Positions 1 through 10,409 of a stretch of DNA of 64,000 nucleotides are shown here, one piece after another; the first letter of the stretch is position 1, and every line of letters begins with the position of its first letter. A model generated the notes under the pieces. That model did no database searches and was not told the DNA's origin. It was given only the letters and a program-made list of their open reading frames with translations. This DNA comes from Corbicula japonica. Lineage: Eukaryota > Mollusca > Bivalvia > Venerida > Cyrenidae. The stretch lies in assembly GCA_038501625.1 (NCBI GenBank), contig JAZAYU010000202.1:682001-746000 (forward strand), in the 5' to 3' direction. A program made the position numbers and the translations under genes.

Positions 1-496
1 TTATTTATGACCCACTCGCCCTGCAAGTCCAGTGAATAAAAAAGTGCACTCGCCCTTACAGAAAGTACACACGCCCGTACATTTTTAAACATTTTTGACA
101 TATGGAGGGAAAATACTTTAAGTTGCAGCATCGTTCTGATTTGGGAAACCCAGTGAGGATCAAAATAAATCGCTGCTGTTACCTTTACATCAGAAAAATT
201 CAGAATACACTGGAAATCGGCAAAATATACCGGAAATCGAATTGTATTTTGTAAACAAAGTGAAAATAGTTCATTTGCCGAAGAAAACAGATGTGCATTG
301 CTGAAAAATTTACTCACCCATTCGGTCGAGTGTTTCGGCCGCTTCACTTGACCCAACGGATCATTTACTCGCCATGGCGAGCGGTTGAGTGGAATTCTAC
401 ACCACTGAATAGGAGAATTGTGGGTAGTGTAACCGGCAAGATGTGTTTTTGACAGTGGACTAAATTTGAAAAGATTGAATATAAATTGGACTTAAA
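1..496. other. Non-coding AT-rich sequence
   Basis: No exon, RNA gene or clear repeat is visible. The last ~90 bases lead into the ATG at 497 and could be the 5' leader of a retroelement ORF1, but nothing in them is diagnostic. Confidence 0.5.
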
Positions 497-721
497 ATGA
501 AAAGAATCAACGTGAAAGATTTTCAGGAAGCTTTCTCTCAGTGTGCGGTTGAACCAGATATTGATTCTGATGGATTTGTTCGTGAGGGTAGTGTTAAACG
601 AGCAAGACATTCAACCAGCTCGACGGGTGGGGTGCCGCCATTTTCTTACTCAGCGCAAACGATAAACATGAGTGACATAAAGAACCTAACTATTGACGAG
701 AAGCTGAATATTTTAATATGA
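497..721 (+). pseudogene. Possible retrotransposon ORF1 N-terminal fragment
   Basis: A 74-codon open frame starts at an ATG in good context (aaaATGA). It is hydrophilic, with a basic and Ser/Thr-rich middle (around RARHSTSSTGG) and an end reading NLTIDEKLNILI. That ending resembles the short helical segment before the coiled coil in ORF1 proteins of mollusc non-LTR elements. The frame stops at once after this segment, so any coiled coil and RNA-binding part are missing. A LINE 3' remnant lies 2.2 kb downstream on the same strand, so the two could be the ends of one internally deleted element. It could also be a chance open frame; no family is recognised with certainty. Confidence 0.3.
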
Positions 722-1316
722 ACTAAGACAAAGCCTCAACGCGAGCTCAAGCTTTGTTAAATAATAGGGCATAAATACTAACATTTTGTAGCTAGGTTGA
801 ATTCTAACTATTGTTTGCATAAAACATTCCAGCAGGTACATATAACATATCACAAAAATGTCTTTCCATAAAAAAAATAGTCCCTCCTGCTTTCGCACTC
901 GGGACTTGGGACCCGACGATGGCGCAGTTCCCTATTTTTTTAAATTTTTATATATATTTTTTTCTATTTTTTATATATTTCATTACAAATAAACATTTTA
1001 TAACCTTTTTCAAAGCATTTATTCTACATTGTGTAGAATAAAATAATGATGGATAAAAATTGTACTAAATTGTACTAAAATCAAAATAAAATGAAATATA
1101 CAAATGTGATATCACTGAAAACCAGTAGCTGGAATTTTGCAATTGCATTGTTACATTAATTTTGCTCCCGAGAAATAGAAAATAATATGCAAATGAGAGA
1201 TCTAAAGAAATTGTTTTTGGCTGTATCCTGAATAACGCATGTATGTATATAATGAACACTGTTCTGTTGGTGTAATACTTATCAAAAATATAAAATTCAA
1301 AATACACATGTTATTT
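722..1316. other. Non-coding, T-rich stretch
   Basis: Low-complexity T-rich sequence (935-1000) and AT-rich filler. Nothing else is seen. Confidence 0.5.
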
Positions 1317-1698
1317 TCAGATGGTAGAAATGAATGAAAAATGTTCATTCCTTAGAAGTAAGTGTATTGTCTTTGACTCATTTGTACCATAAGTTTGATC
1401 TGAATATGTTACTTGACCTAACTTGTTTCTGCCTTGTACAAATACTTTTATTTGGCAAGATAAAAGCTGTGTGGCAGCCTCAACTTCACAAGCTGCAGCC
1501 CACCATTGTTTATCCAGCATACCAAATTTGTAAATATCAGCAGTTAAAAAATCCCCATGGAACAATTTAACTTTTTCCTGCCAAGTTGGCCATGCATTGG
1601 CAATTTTGTAACAAATAAGATTTCTAAAAATTTTAGAACTGTCCATATTTCTGTGCAAAGCTAATGCAGTGGAAAAAACAATCTCCATCTCCAGGCAC
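1317..1698 (-). pseudogene. OTU-like cysteine protease domain, frameshifted
   Basis: OTU domains are deubiquitinating cysteine proteases. The minus strand reads VPGDGDCFF at 1698-1672, the family's catalytic Asp/Cys signature, with the Cys codon at 1680-1678. The rest of the domain is in another frame: ALALHRNMDSS, then an IFRNLICYKIA helix, then QWWAAACEVEAATQLL (family pattern WG..E..A.A..L), then I-V strands, and finally IHLLLRNEHFSFI with the catalytic His. The shift falls at a run of six A (six T on the coding strand, 1673-1678) just after the Cys codon, so it is either a real indel or a homopolymer sequencing error. The Cys-side frame is open upstream only to about 1761 and no ATG is seen; TTTGCATCAG just before the domain could be a splice acceptor. 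OTU domains occur both in host proteases and in transposable elements. With no neighbouring exons and transposon debris around it, a mobile-element origin is the likelier reading. Confidence 0.6.
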
Positions 1699-2944
1699 CT
1701 GATGCAAACAACAGGTTATTGATATGCAAATACCTTTTAGAGCTTTGCCAGTAGTTTGCCATCATGTTAAAGTGTTTATAAAACAGTCAAGAAGAAAAAA
1801 AGGTAACAAAACAAAAAAAACGCCAAAAAGCCAAATTATGTTTTCTGGATTATTTTGTATTAAGAAGACTTGCAATAAGAAAGTGACCCAATTTTTCATG
1901 CCATTTGTTATGTAAACATTATCACGTTGTTACGTAAACAAAGCGATGCTATGTAAAAATAGCCAGTTTACCATCTTCGACCTGGAAAATAATTAAAAGG
2001 TTAAGTGGCCCCAGGTTAAATTCGACAAAATATCTTACTTTTAAGAAAGGACAACGAAAATATAACTGGCAGTTTCAGAAACTTTAATACAGCAGACGCT
2101 AAGATTTGACAGCCTCGATTTCATTGACAGCGTGCGCAACGAACTCTGGGATAGAAATTACGTCACTAATGGGCGGAGTTAGGCCCTGCTGGACTGCATT
2201 TAAGAATCGGATATAGAAATGGTAACGTCGTCAGTACGCGCTATAGGACAAAGTTACACGGGGAATGTGCGAAATATTATTTATTTGGTAAAATTAAAAT
2301 AGGAAAAACATGCCTCCCGTACTATCGTGTAACATCGCTTATTTTCAGTAAAAAATTGAAAGCGTTCTCGTGACGTTGTAAACACTTGAAACACCATCCA
2401 TTTAAGGGACAGACGTCATAACCTTTTTCTCATTAGTTACAAAAGATTTAGACATGTTTAACTATTATTATGGGAATTTCGTTATGACAAATTTAAATGA
2501 AAACACAAATACATAAACATGTATTTATTAAAAAAGACGGATTGAAAAATAAATAAACACTGACTACATTATGGTAATGTTGCCTATTTACACCGTCGCG
2601 TAGTAATTCATTGCCTCATTGAAAACGAGGCTATCATGGGGACATAACTCTAATTAACCGCTGCCTGGTTCCCGTCGTACAGCTCTCAGTAATGATAAGG
2701 TCAGGGGGTAATACTAACAAACCGGTGTCAAGGCACCCAACTTCCTGTAGATTCTGTAAACGTTGTACAAGGTTTGGAGCTTCGGTAAACTATCCTATTT
2801 TACATACGCATGTTACCGTAAACGCTCGCCCGCTCGCGAGACCCCTTCGGGGGCTCGCTCGCTAGAGCTCGCGTAATAGATAACATGTTACAATTAAATT
2901 TGATGGAATAAGAACAGATACCATAGAAAAATATGTGTATTTCA
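1699..2944. other. Non-coding, no gene seen
   Basis: No exon or RNA gene is supported. A GC-rich hairpin at 2821-2872 is listed separately. Confidence 0.5.
2821..2872. repeat. GC-rich hairpin, AACGCTCG...CTAGAGCTCG type
   Basis: The stem GCGAG plus CCCC pairs with GGGG plus CTCGC around a short loop at 2836-2858. The flanks, AACGCTCG on the left and CTAGAGCTCG on the right, recur around a different hairpin at 45780-45815. The two sites are therefore probably copies of one small dispersed element. Confidence 0.5.
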
Positions 2945-3830
2945 ACTGTGCCACGCACGAGGTTATCGACCAGCGATTACATCTGATCGAGTACAAGCAT
3001 ATATAGGACACATTTTTAATTTTGACACCAAAACTATATTCACGTTTGATGAACTAAAAACCAAATATGATTTAACTGCTGGAGATTACCTTAATTACTA
3101 CAAAAAGCACTATTATCAAGCAGTGGAAATCTCAACTTATAAACCAACAGCCTCCAAGACAAAACATAGACTATTTAATCAACAGAATAAAAGTTAATAC
3201 AAACGTTACTCGACTTAGATATACTATAGAGGTACAAAAGAAGAAAAAACGTAGAAACAAAACTCGTTAAATGGAAAAATGAATTTGTTAACGTCACGCT
3301 TAACTGGAAAAACATATTTAGTATCCCATTAAAATGTACAATTGATACAAAACTTAGAGAATATCAGTATAAATATCTTTGGAAAACTATACCAGGCAAA
3401 ACTTTTCTTAATAAATGCAAACTGACACAGTCAACCCTATGTGACTTTTGTTTAATGTCAGCCGAAACAGTAAAACATCTATTTTGGGAATGCCAGTATG
3501 TTCAAAAATTTTGGATGGACCTGAAGTCTTTTTTACAGGCAAGAAACATACATGTCTTGATAGACTATAAGTTTATTACGTTTGTAATCACAGAAGAACT
3601 GGCTAATCGTAACGTTTCCTTAATTAATTTATTATATTATTATCAAACTACTATATTTCCAAAAACAAGTATAATAAAACCAAACCGACAATTGAGCATT
3701 TCATTACTTATCTTAATAGAAGAATTCGAGTTGAACAAGTTATTGCAAGCATTAGAGATAAACTTAATGCTTTCAATGCAAAATGGAGCAGTTTTATAAT
3801 CTTTAATACTAAATTATAATTTATAATTTA
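2945..3830 (+). pseudogene. Non-LTR retrotransposon (LINE) ORF2 C-terminal remnant
   Basis: Translated pieces match the end of a LINE reverse-transcriptase polyprotein. From about 2995 the frame reads IGHIFNFDTK...FDEL, then LTAGDYLNYYKK. From 3262 it reads KWKNEFVNVTLNWKNIF, then LREYQYKYLWKTIPGKTFL, then the CDFC...H-L-F-W-E-C zinc-knuckle (C-x2-C...H-x4-C) at about 3440-3500. A last piece in another frame (3660-3810) reads FITYLNRRIRVEQVIASI and ends in NAKWSSF, a common LINE ORF2 terminus. At least three frame changes (near 3165, 3262 and 3655) and several stops separate these pieces. The reverse-transcriptase catalytic core and the endonuclease are absent. The copy is 5'-truncated, dead, and followed directly by AT-rich sequence and a (CT)n tract. 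Confidence 0.8.
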
Positions 3831-3833
3831 TAA

Positions 3834-3835
<2 letters not shown>

Positions 3836-3898
<63 letters not shown>
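3836..3898. repeat. (CT)n microsatellite
   Basis: About 30 uninterrupted CT units, then a degenerate CT-rich tail to about 3945. It sits at the 3' end of the LINE remnant. The minus-strand Arg-Glu-rich open frame here is only this repeat. Confidence 0.97.
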
Positions 3899-3945
3899 GA
3901 ACATTCTTTCCCGCTCCCTCTCTGTTTCTCTCCTCTCTCTCCTCA

Positions 3946-5720
3946 GATGATAAATGAATACTATGTAATAGTTAGGTAGAATTATATATAAAAAATCTTT
4001 AAGTTTGTATGTATTGGTATCGTTACCTTTCAAATATTGTAGTTTAACTTGACTGAAAATAAATTCATTTGTATTAAGTTGTTCAAACTTAAAGAATAAA
4101 AAAACTTAAAAAAGTTTTACCAAAAAGGGCAAATTTACATCCAGATCTTAACATACTTCTACGAAGCAACCGCACATCAATCAACCTGCTGTTTCAGTTG
4201 TGGTGCGCCAGCCGATCGAAACATGGAACTGCAAGGTTCCACCATCCGGCGAGAAAGGCAATACGTAGAATTTTCAGGGACCAGTAGATTCTGATAATGT
4301 GATTTCGATATCTCCACGCAAATTGAAATTGAATGAAATAGTATACATATTAAAAGTCACCTGTAGATTTAGGTGCATGTATTTTAAATGTATATTGCAT
4401 AATGACCCTGGTAAATATCCAGAAATAAGTTGTTTATAACAGTGACGACACCGTTGGCATTAGTGTAGGATTGACGAGTTTGATGACATTTCTATAATAC
4501 ATGACAGGTTAAAATCCATACTGTTAATTAAATGCCTATTGATAACTTGGCTTTGTTCATGTGCGTCCTGACTATGCTGAAAGCTCACCTTTTAAAAATA
4601 TGGTGACATTTTTTCTCTCTAACTCTAAAATTGAAGACATGTAAATATTACACGAATTTCAAATACGGTCATGTTTTACTCACAGCTTATCGACTATACG
4701 GAAGACGATCTTTTTTATCGTATAATTTTCATTTTGATCAAGAACGAATCCGAATATCTTAAAACCGTTCAGGAGATTTCATTGTAGCTAGTACTGACCC
4801 CGGATACCGACTCCCCGTAAGATTTCTCGATTTGAACATGACTGTTTATTTCGTATATCATAAAACATAATATATTGTTTTGTTTATTCTTGCCAACATT
4901 CATAAAACTTTGTTTTCATTAATTTTGCTAGGAAATCACAATGAGTTTTACAGTATTTAGCCGACAATTTAACACTATATTAGTTTATATTTACCTTTTA
5001 TTCATTATAGCGTGTTTCCTCACTTTCCATTTATAATTTGATCTCGTTGTTGCAGAATTACGTGATCATCTAATTACAGTCCTGAAACATGCCGAGGTCT
5101 ATAAACATTATCATGTTGAATTACCTAAAGCTGGTACCTACACGAATGAATATGAAAGTCATACTTAAATTTTATCGCCCAAAACAATAGATCTATCTTA
5201 TTTTGTTATAAACATACAAAATACCTGCAAAACTAACAGTCATTAACTTTCCTTTCTAAAAAATGAATATTTACCTTCACTCCTTCACATTATTTCGTAA
5301 GCTCACGTTTTTCTCGCCGTACAACTTTACAACTGACTGCACCAGTCTTTATTCATTCAAAACTCGACCACGCAAGCAATACAATAGTTTTACTAAAACC
5401 AAACACGTGACGTCTAAAAGAAGCATAGCTGAAACATTATCTTGATTAAATTTAAGATACAGAAGATAAAAAATATTTGGAACATAATGCGCTGCTAATA
5501 TGTCTGTTTATTATACGTCTTATTTGCTATTTGTTTGTGTATTTGTTTGTTTTTGTGCGCTTTTGTCACTGTTATTTTTACTTATTTCGACCGTAGACCT
5601 ACATGATATAATTCTAAATACTAAGTCTTTGATATCACTCTACATTGATTCCTAACAAATTGTAAATTGCATTCAATTGTTTTTCCTTCTCGTTGTGTAT
5701 GGAGCCATAAAACTCGTTTT
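3946..5720. other. Non-coding, no gene seen
   Basis: AT-rich sequence without supported exons, RNA genes or obvious repeats. Open frames here are short and show no recognisable composition. Confidence 0.5.
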
Positions 5721-6060
5721 ATGCCCCCGAAGATAGTATTCGCACCGTCCATCCGTCTGTCAGTCCGTTCGAAATAATTTTGTCCTCGCTTCTTCTCCGA
5801 AACTGCTGGAGGGATTTCTTTGAAACTTCACAGGAGTGTTGGCCACCAAGCCTAGTTGTGCATATCGTCAGGATTTTCTGCTCGGATTATTATTGGCTGA
5901 GATATGGCCCTTTTTAGCAAAATCTTGTCATCGCTTCTCCTCCGTAACCGCTTAAGGGATTTCATTGAAACTTCACAGGAGTGTTTCTCACCAAGCCTAG
6001 TTGTGCATATCATAAGGAATTTCTGGTCGGATTAATTTTGGCCGAGTTATGGGCCTTTTC
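5721..6060. repeat. Two ~140-bp tandem monomers with GTCCGTC-type leader
   Basis: Begins ATGCCCCCGAAGATAG, followed by a CCGTCCATCCGTCTGTCAG leader. Two monomers each carry GGGATTTC-TTGAAACTTC, ACAGGAGTGTT, CCAAGCCTAGTTGTGCATAT and a GGCC..TTTT end. The same start, leader and monomer layout is seen at 61475, and the GGATTTCAATGAAACTTTC variant is at 54.5 kb, so these are related families. Confidence 0.8.
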
Positions 6061-6061
6061 A

Positions 6062-6092
<31 letters not shown>

Positions 6093-6451
6093 GTCTTTCA
6101 CCCTAACCTAACCCTAAGGTCTTAACTTAGTCTAACCCTTACCCTAACTTCTATATTAAAATCTTGACCATGCTTTATCTTCAAAACTGCTTATTTTTGG
6201 TCCAGTTATGGGCTTTTTCACTTAACCCTAACCCTAAACCCTAACCTGAACGTCTTTAACCCTAACCCTAAGTTCTTATCTAACCCTAACCCTAACTTCT
6301 ATATTAAAATCTTGTCCATGTTTTATTTTCAAAACTGCTTAATTTTGGTCCAGTTATGGGCTTTTTCACTTAACAATAACCATAAGGTCTTCGACCCTAA
6401 CCCTCTAACCCTAAGGTCTTAACTTACCCTAACCCTAAATACTAACCCTAG
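6061..6451. repeat. Interstitial telomere-type CCCTAA tracts
   Basis: Several runs of (AACCCT)n occur at about 6062-6120, 6222-6300 and 6385-6450. They alternate with copies of a CTTGACCATG / GGTCCAGTTATGGGC unit. CCCTAA is the telomere repeat of most animals, including molluscs. The runs are short and degenerate and lie between satellite monomers, so this is interstitial sequence, not a chromosome end. Confidence 0.85.
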
Positions 6452-7340
6452 CGGTCTTAATTTTTATCCGATCTTCTTCAAACTTGGACAGAAATTTTAC
6501 CTCAATGAAATCTAGTTAGTTTTCGTAACTGGGTCATGTGACCCTTTAAACTAGGTCACCAGGTCAAATGAAAGAAAAAGCTTCTCCGCACTCTAGCGGT
6601 CTTAATTTTGGTGGGATCTTTTTCGCACTTGGTCAGAATGTTCATCTCAATGATTTCTAGATCAAGTTTGAAACTGGATCATGTGACCTTGAAATCTAGG
6701 TCACTAGGTCAAATTATAGAAAAAAGGTTGTCTGCAATCTAGTGGAATTAATTTTGGTGCGATCTTCTTCAAACTTGGTAAACATGTTCATCTCAATAAT
6801 ATCTAGGTCAAGTTCGAAAGTTGGTCACGTGCCCTTGAAAACTAGGTCACAAGGTCAAATGATAGAAACAGCTTCTCTGTACTCTTAACAGTCTTAGTTT
6901 TGGTCTGATCTTATTCAAACTTGGTCAGAATGTTGATCTCAATGATATCTAGGTCATGTTCGTAACTGGCTCATGTGACTTTGAAAACTAGGTCACTATG
7001 TCCAATTAAAGAAAAAGGCTTATTCGCACTCTAAATGGTCTTAATTTTGTTGGCATCCTCTTGGTCAGAATGTTAATCTCAATGATATCTAGGTCAGATT
7101 CTAAACTGGGTCATGTTACATTGAAATCTAGGTCACTAGGTCAAATTATAGAAAAAGCTTGTCCGCACTCAAGAGGTCTTAATTTGGTCCTCTGTTTCAA
7201 GCTTGGGCAGAATTTTTATCTCAATGATATCTAGGTCAAGTTCTAGACTGGGTCATGTGACCTTGAAAACTAGGTGACTACGTCAAGTTATAATTAAAGC
7301 TTGTCTGCACACTAATGGTCTTAATTTTGGTCTGATCTTC
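6452..7340. repeat. ~145-bp tandem array with AGGTCA direct repeats
   Basis: Six monomers start near 6452, 6597, 6742, 6888, 7034 and 7173, with a partial seventh. Each carries GGTCTTAATTTTGG, GATCTT-TTCAAACTTGG, TCAATGATATCTAGGTCA, GGGTCATGTGACCTTGAAA and CTAGGTCACTAGGTCAAAT. The last motif is two AGGTCA half-sites two bases apart (at about 6555, 6699, 6845, 6990, 7131 and 7275, the later ones degenerate). Confidence 0.9.
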
Positions 7341-7799
7341 ACTTTCATTACCATAAGATCTTGGTTTCTTCTTGAAATTGCAATATTGCATTACGGGTTC
7401 CAGAGTTATGGCCCTTGAAAGTGCAGAAATATACTATTTAGACATTGTCTGCACAATATCAGCTTCATTTTTTATTTGAATTTAATTAGACTTGTACAAT
7501 ATTTGAGTTACTATAAGACTAAGGTTCCTTTTTTGAACCAGATACATTCCATAAAGGGTTCCAGAGTTATGGTCCTTGAAAGAGCCAGAGTAAGCTATTT
7601 TGATATTTTCTCCTTATTTTTTCACTTGATTTTACCAAACTTGCACACAACTCTTACAACCATTGAGCAGTTGTTGACAGGTGAGCGACCCTATGGACCC
7701 TCTTGTTGCAAGGGTTATCTGCCCTTACTCTTTACTATTTTTATCCCAGCACAAATTTGAGTAATTTTGGTAATTTTGGTTGTTTGGTACCCACAGAGT
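7341..7799. other. Diverged satellite flank
   Basis: Two loosely similar blocks share TTCCAGAGTTATGG-CCTTGAAAG (about 7400 and 7557), indicating a further diverged ~160-bp monomer pair. No gene is seen. Confidence 0.5.
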
Positions 7800-7838
7800 T
7801 ACTTCCCTTTAGAATTTTCACAGTGAAGAATATTCAAA

Positions 7839-7928
7839 ATGGCGGCAAATAGAAATAATGGAATTACAGATTTGTCCAAAAGTAATTATTTACAAAGACA
7901 GAAACTGATTGGTCAAAATCTACAATAA
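7839..7928 (+). CDS. Small ORF of 29 codons
   Basis: The ATG is in favourable context (AAAATGG) inside an AAAATGGCGGC box. The product begins MAANRNNGITDLSK and ends in a Gln-rich segment before TAA. It has no signal peptide, membrane segment or known domain. It lies in the putative first exon of the 7.8-12.7 kb transcript, so it could be a micropeptide or a leader ORF. It is more likely a by-product of the YY1-like box. Confidence 0.2.
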   Translation: MAANRNNGITDLSKSNYLQRQKLIGQNLQ

Positions 7929-8117
7929 ATAATTAAATACCCAAATGAATGGCTATGATTTCATGCATCCATAAATGTTGACATCTCATGGTTTGAACAA
8001 AAACACTGACCGAAGACCAACTCTGATGTGATGTTGAAAAGCTCTGGACAGAGAAAGCCCTTTTGACAGATCTACCACCAAATTTTTTTTGTTATGCATC
8101 GGGAAAAGCTTTGAGAG

Positions 8118-10353
8118 GTAAGTATGATTAATAAAATAAGGGTTACATATGGTGTCACAGGGTCAGAATGTTTTTTAATCAGACCAGGGAACACAGGACC
8201 TTTTGCTTATACCTGGTCAGTGATTTCAGTAGCTTTTGAAAACTAGGGGTCATCTGCCCCTGTTGAGAATTTTCATTGGGTTATACTCAGATTGTCAGGA
8301 GTCATAGTGAACTTTAAAACTTATAAAATTGCTTTAACTTCGTTTTAATTTATTTTCAACAGTCAAGTAATAATTAACTTCATATTTAAAATGCAATATC
8401 CACAATATTTATCTTTATGCTTGCAAAATTTGACCACTTTTTATAAATTCTTGTGCATTAAAATGACCCCAAGCTCAGAATTAGGTGCGGTCAAGGGTGG
8501 AAAACCTCAAAATTGCTTGCATCAAAATAAATGAATCTGCATCTATTGAAAACCCTTCCTGGTGCTCTCCAGGCAAAGATAATGGACAGCATACATCTTT
8601 TCTCCAAACAGTAACTGCAACAAAATTTATACCATCACATTCAAACTTGCAGGTTCAGAACTCCCGATTTCAAATTTCATAAATCTTTTATTTAAAAGGT
8701 CATCAAATATACTCAATTCTGTCTATGTTGGCAGCCCTTTGTCTATGCCTAAATTCTGCCACATTTTAAATGCTTAATAGAGATAATATTTTTGAATCAG
8801 AAACATAATTCTTGGGAGTTTAAGATTATTTGGGCAGAAATGGATAGGTCTGAATAACCTGTTTCTCATATATCTCATCTTTTGTTTTGCTGAGATATCA
8901 TTGACAAGTAATCTACACACCTTTTTATATAAGTTGTCAGGGCTTTTCAGGCTTATATAACAGAGGCCTATAAAAGGCCTCTTCCCAATCCAAAAATATA
9001 ATATTTTTTTCCCCAATTGTGGCAAAAACTCTTCACAAAATGCTAAGTAAGATGTCCAAAAATGGTTAATACTCGTATGAGGGGTGTTTGAAAATTGAAG
9101 TCTGAAAAATAAAAAGCTTTAAAAATTAGTTTTAAGTAAAAAAAATACCTATTTATAATTACTTATCAATTTTATAAACTAGAACCCATCTTTCAATCAA
9201 TTTTGTTTTCCCAAAATAAACAATTATCGCGCATAAATTTCCCAATTGGAAAGACCTGGGCCTCCCCAATTTTCTGATGAAAAGCCATGGTTGTAATTGT
9301 GAACACTAAATTAACTGTTGTATTAGTAAAAATTCTTTTGGTGTAGACAATGCCAATACAACCAATATTGTAGTGGTCTTTGATCACTATGTGAAGCAGA
9401 TTATAAAACAGGTTATCTGTATCCACAACGTTATTGACACCAAAAAAAATTAAAGTTTTAAACAACGTAAGCTTTTCTTATGGAAATGAACAAGAAATTT
9501 ACTTAAGCCAGAAATCTAATAATTGAAATACTGATTATGCTCAGTGGTGAAGCAAAAAAGGCAGTTACTTAACGATAGTAATATTAAAAGATATTTTTCT
9601 TTGGGACTTAAATTATTTCATTAGATTGATCAAGGTTAAAAAATCCATTATTCATGCATACTGCAAAGTATTTGCATAGCATGTTAAATTTTGGTTGTGC
9701 TGGCTGACCAGGATCTACACTGTTTTGCTCATGTACTAAATGTTGCATCAATGTAGTAAGTGGTTTAAATGCTGTTGTATTAGGTTACATAACTTATCAG
9801 ACCAAACAAAACTGTAAAAAAGACTGGTTATCAATAAATTTAAAATTAATTATCATCATTATTTCTTTATGAATTTTACAAACATTTCAATCACTTGAAA
9901 TTACATAATATTTTTCATCCTGTGACATAAAATTAGAATCTTGCTCAGTAATTTCCAAATTATAGTGAACGATTAAAGTTTTCCTTGTCATCTTGTATAA
10001 AGCGGAGCACAAATATTACATGCAATAATATGTTACCATGACTCCAGCATGAAGAAAATGTACTTTTGAATCCTATTAAAAGTTTAACATGCCCCAAAAA
10101 AACTGAAACAACATTTTATTTTTAATGTTTGATTATTTCTTAAAAAGATAATTATCTAATTATTTCATACTTGGTTTGGTTATTACATTTACATGTAAAT
10201 GACAACATTGGTAGTTTTTTGATAATTAAAATTTTGTGACACCTTTACTATAAGCCTGTAATATAACTTAAGATATCAAACCACTATGTTTTATTTTCTA
10301 TAATAATACATGTATTTAGAATTAAGTAATTAAGTGTTTTTTTCCTTCTGCAG
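8118..10353. other. AT-rich, no gene seen (putative intron)
   Basis: No conserved coding segment or RNA gene is recognisable on either strand. Short minus-strand open frames at 8774-9465 show no domain or splice support. Confidence 0.45.
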
Positions 10354-10409
10354 GAATATGTCTGTCATGGGCAAGGAAATAGAATGAAAACGGAACAGAA
10401 AGGCAGAAG

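Noticed and set aside
3821..4033. Arg/Glu-repeat open frame on the minus strand
   Set aside because: It is the reverse complement of the (CT)n tract.
6061..6451. True telomere or chromosome end
   Set aside because: CCCTAA runs are short, degenerate and embedded between satellite monomers with unique sequence on both sides.
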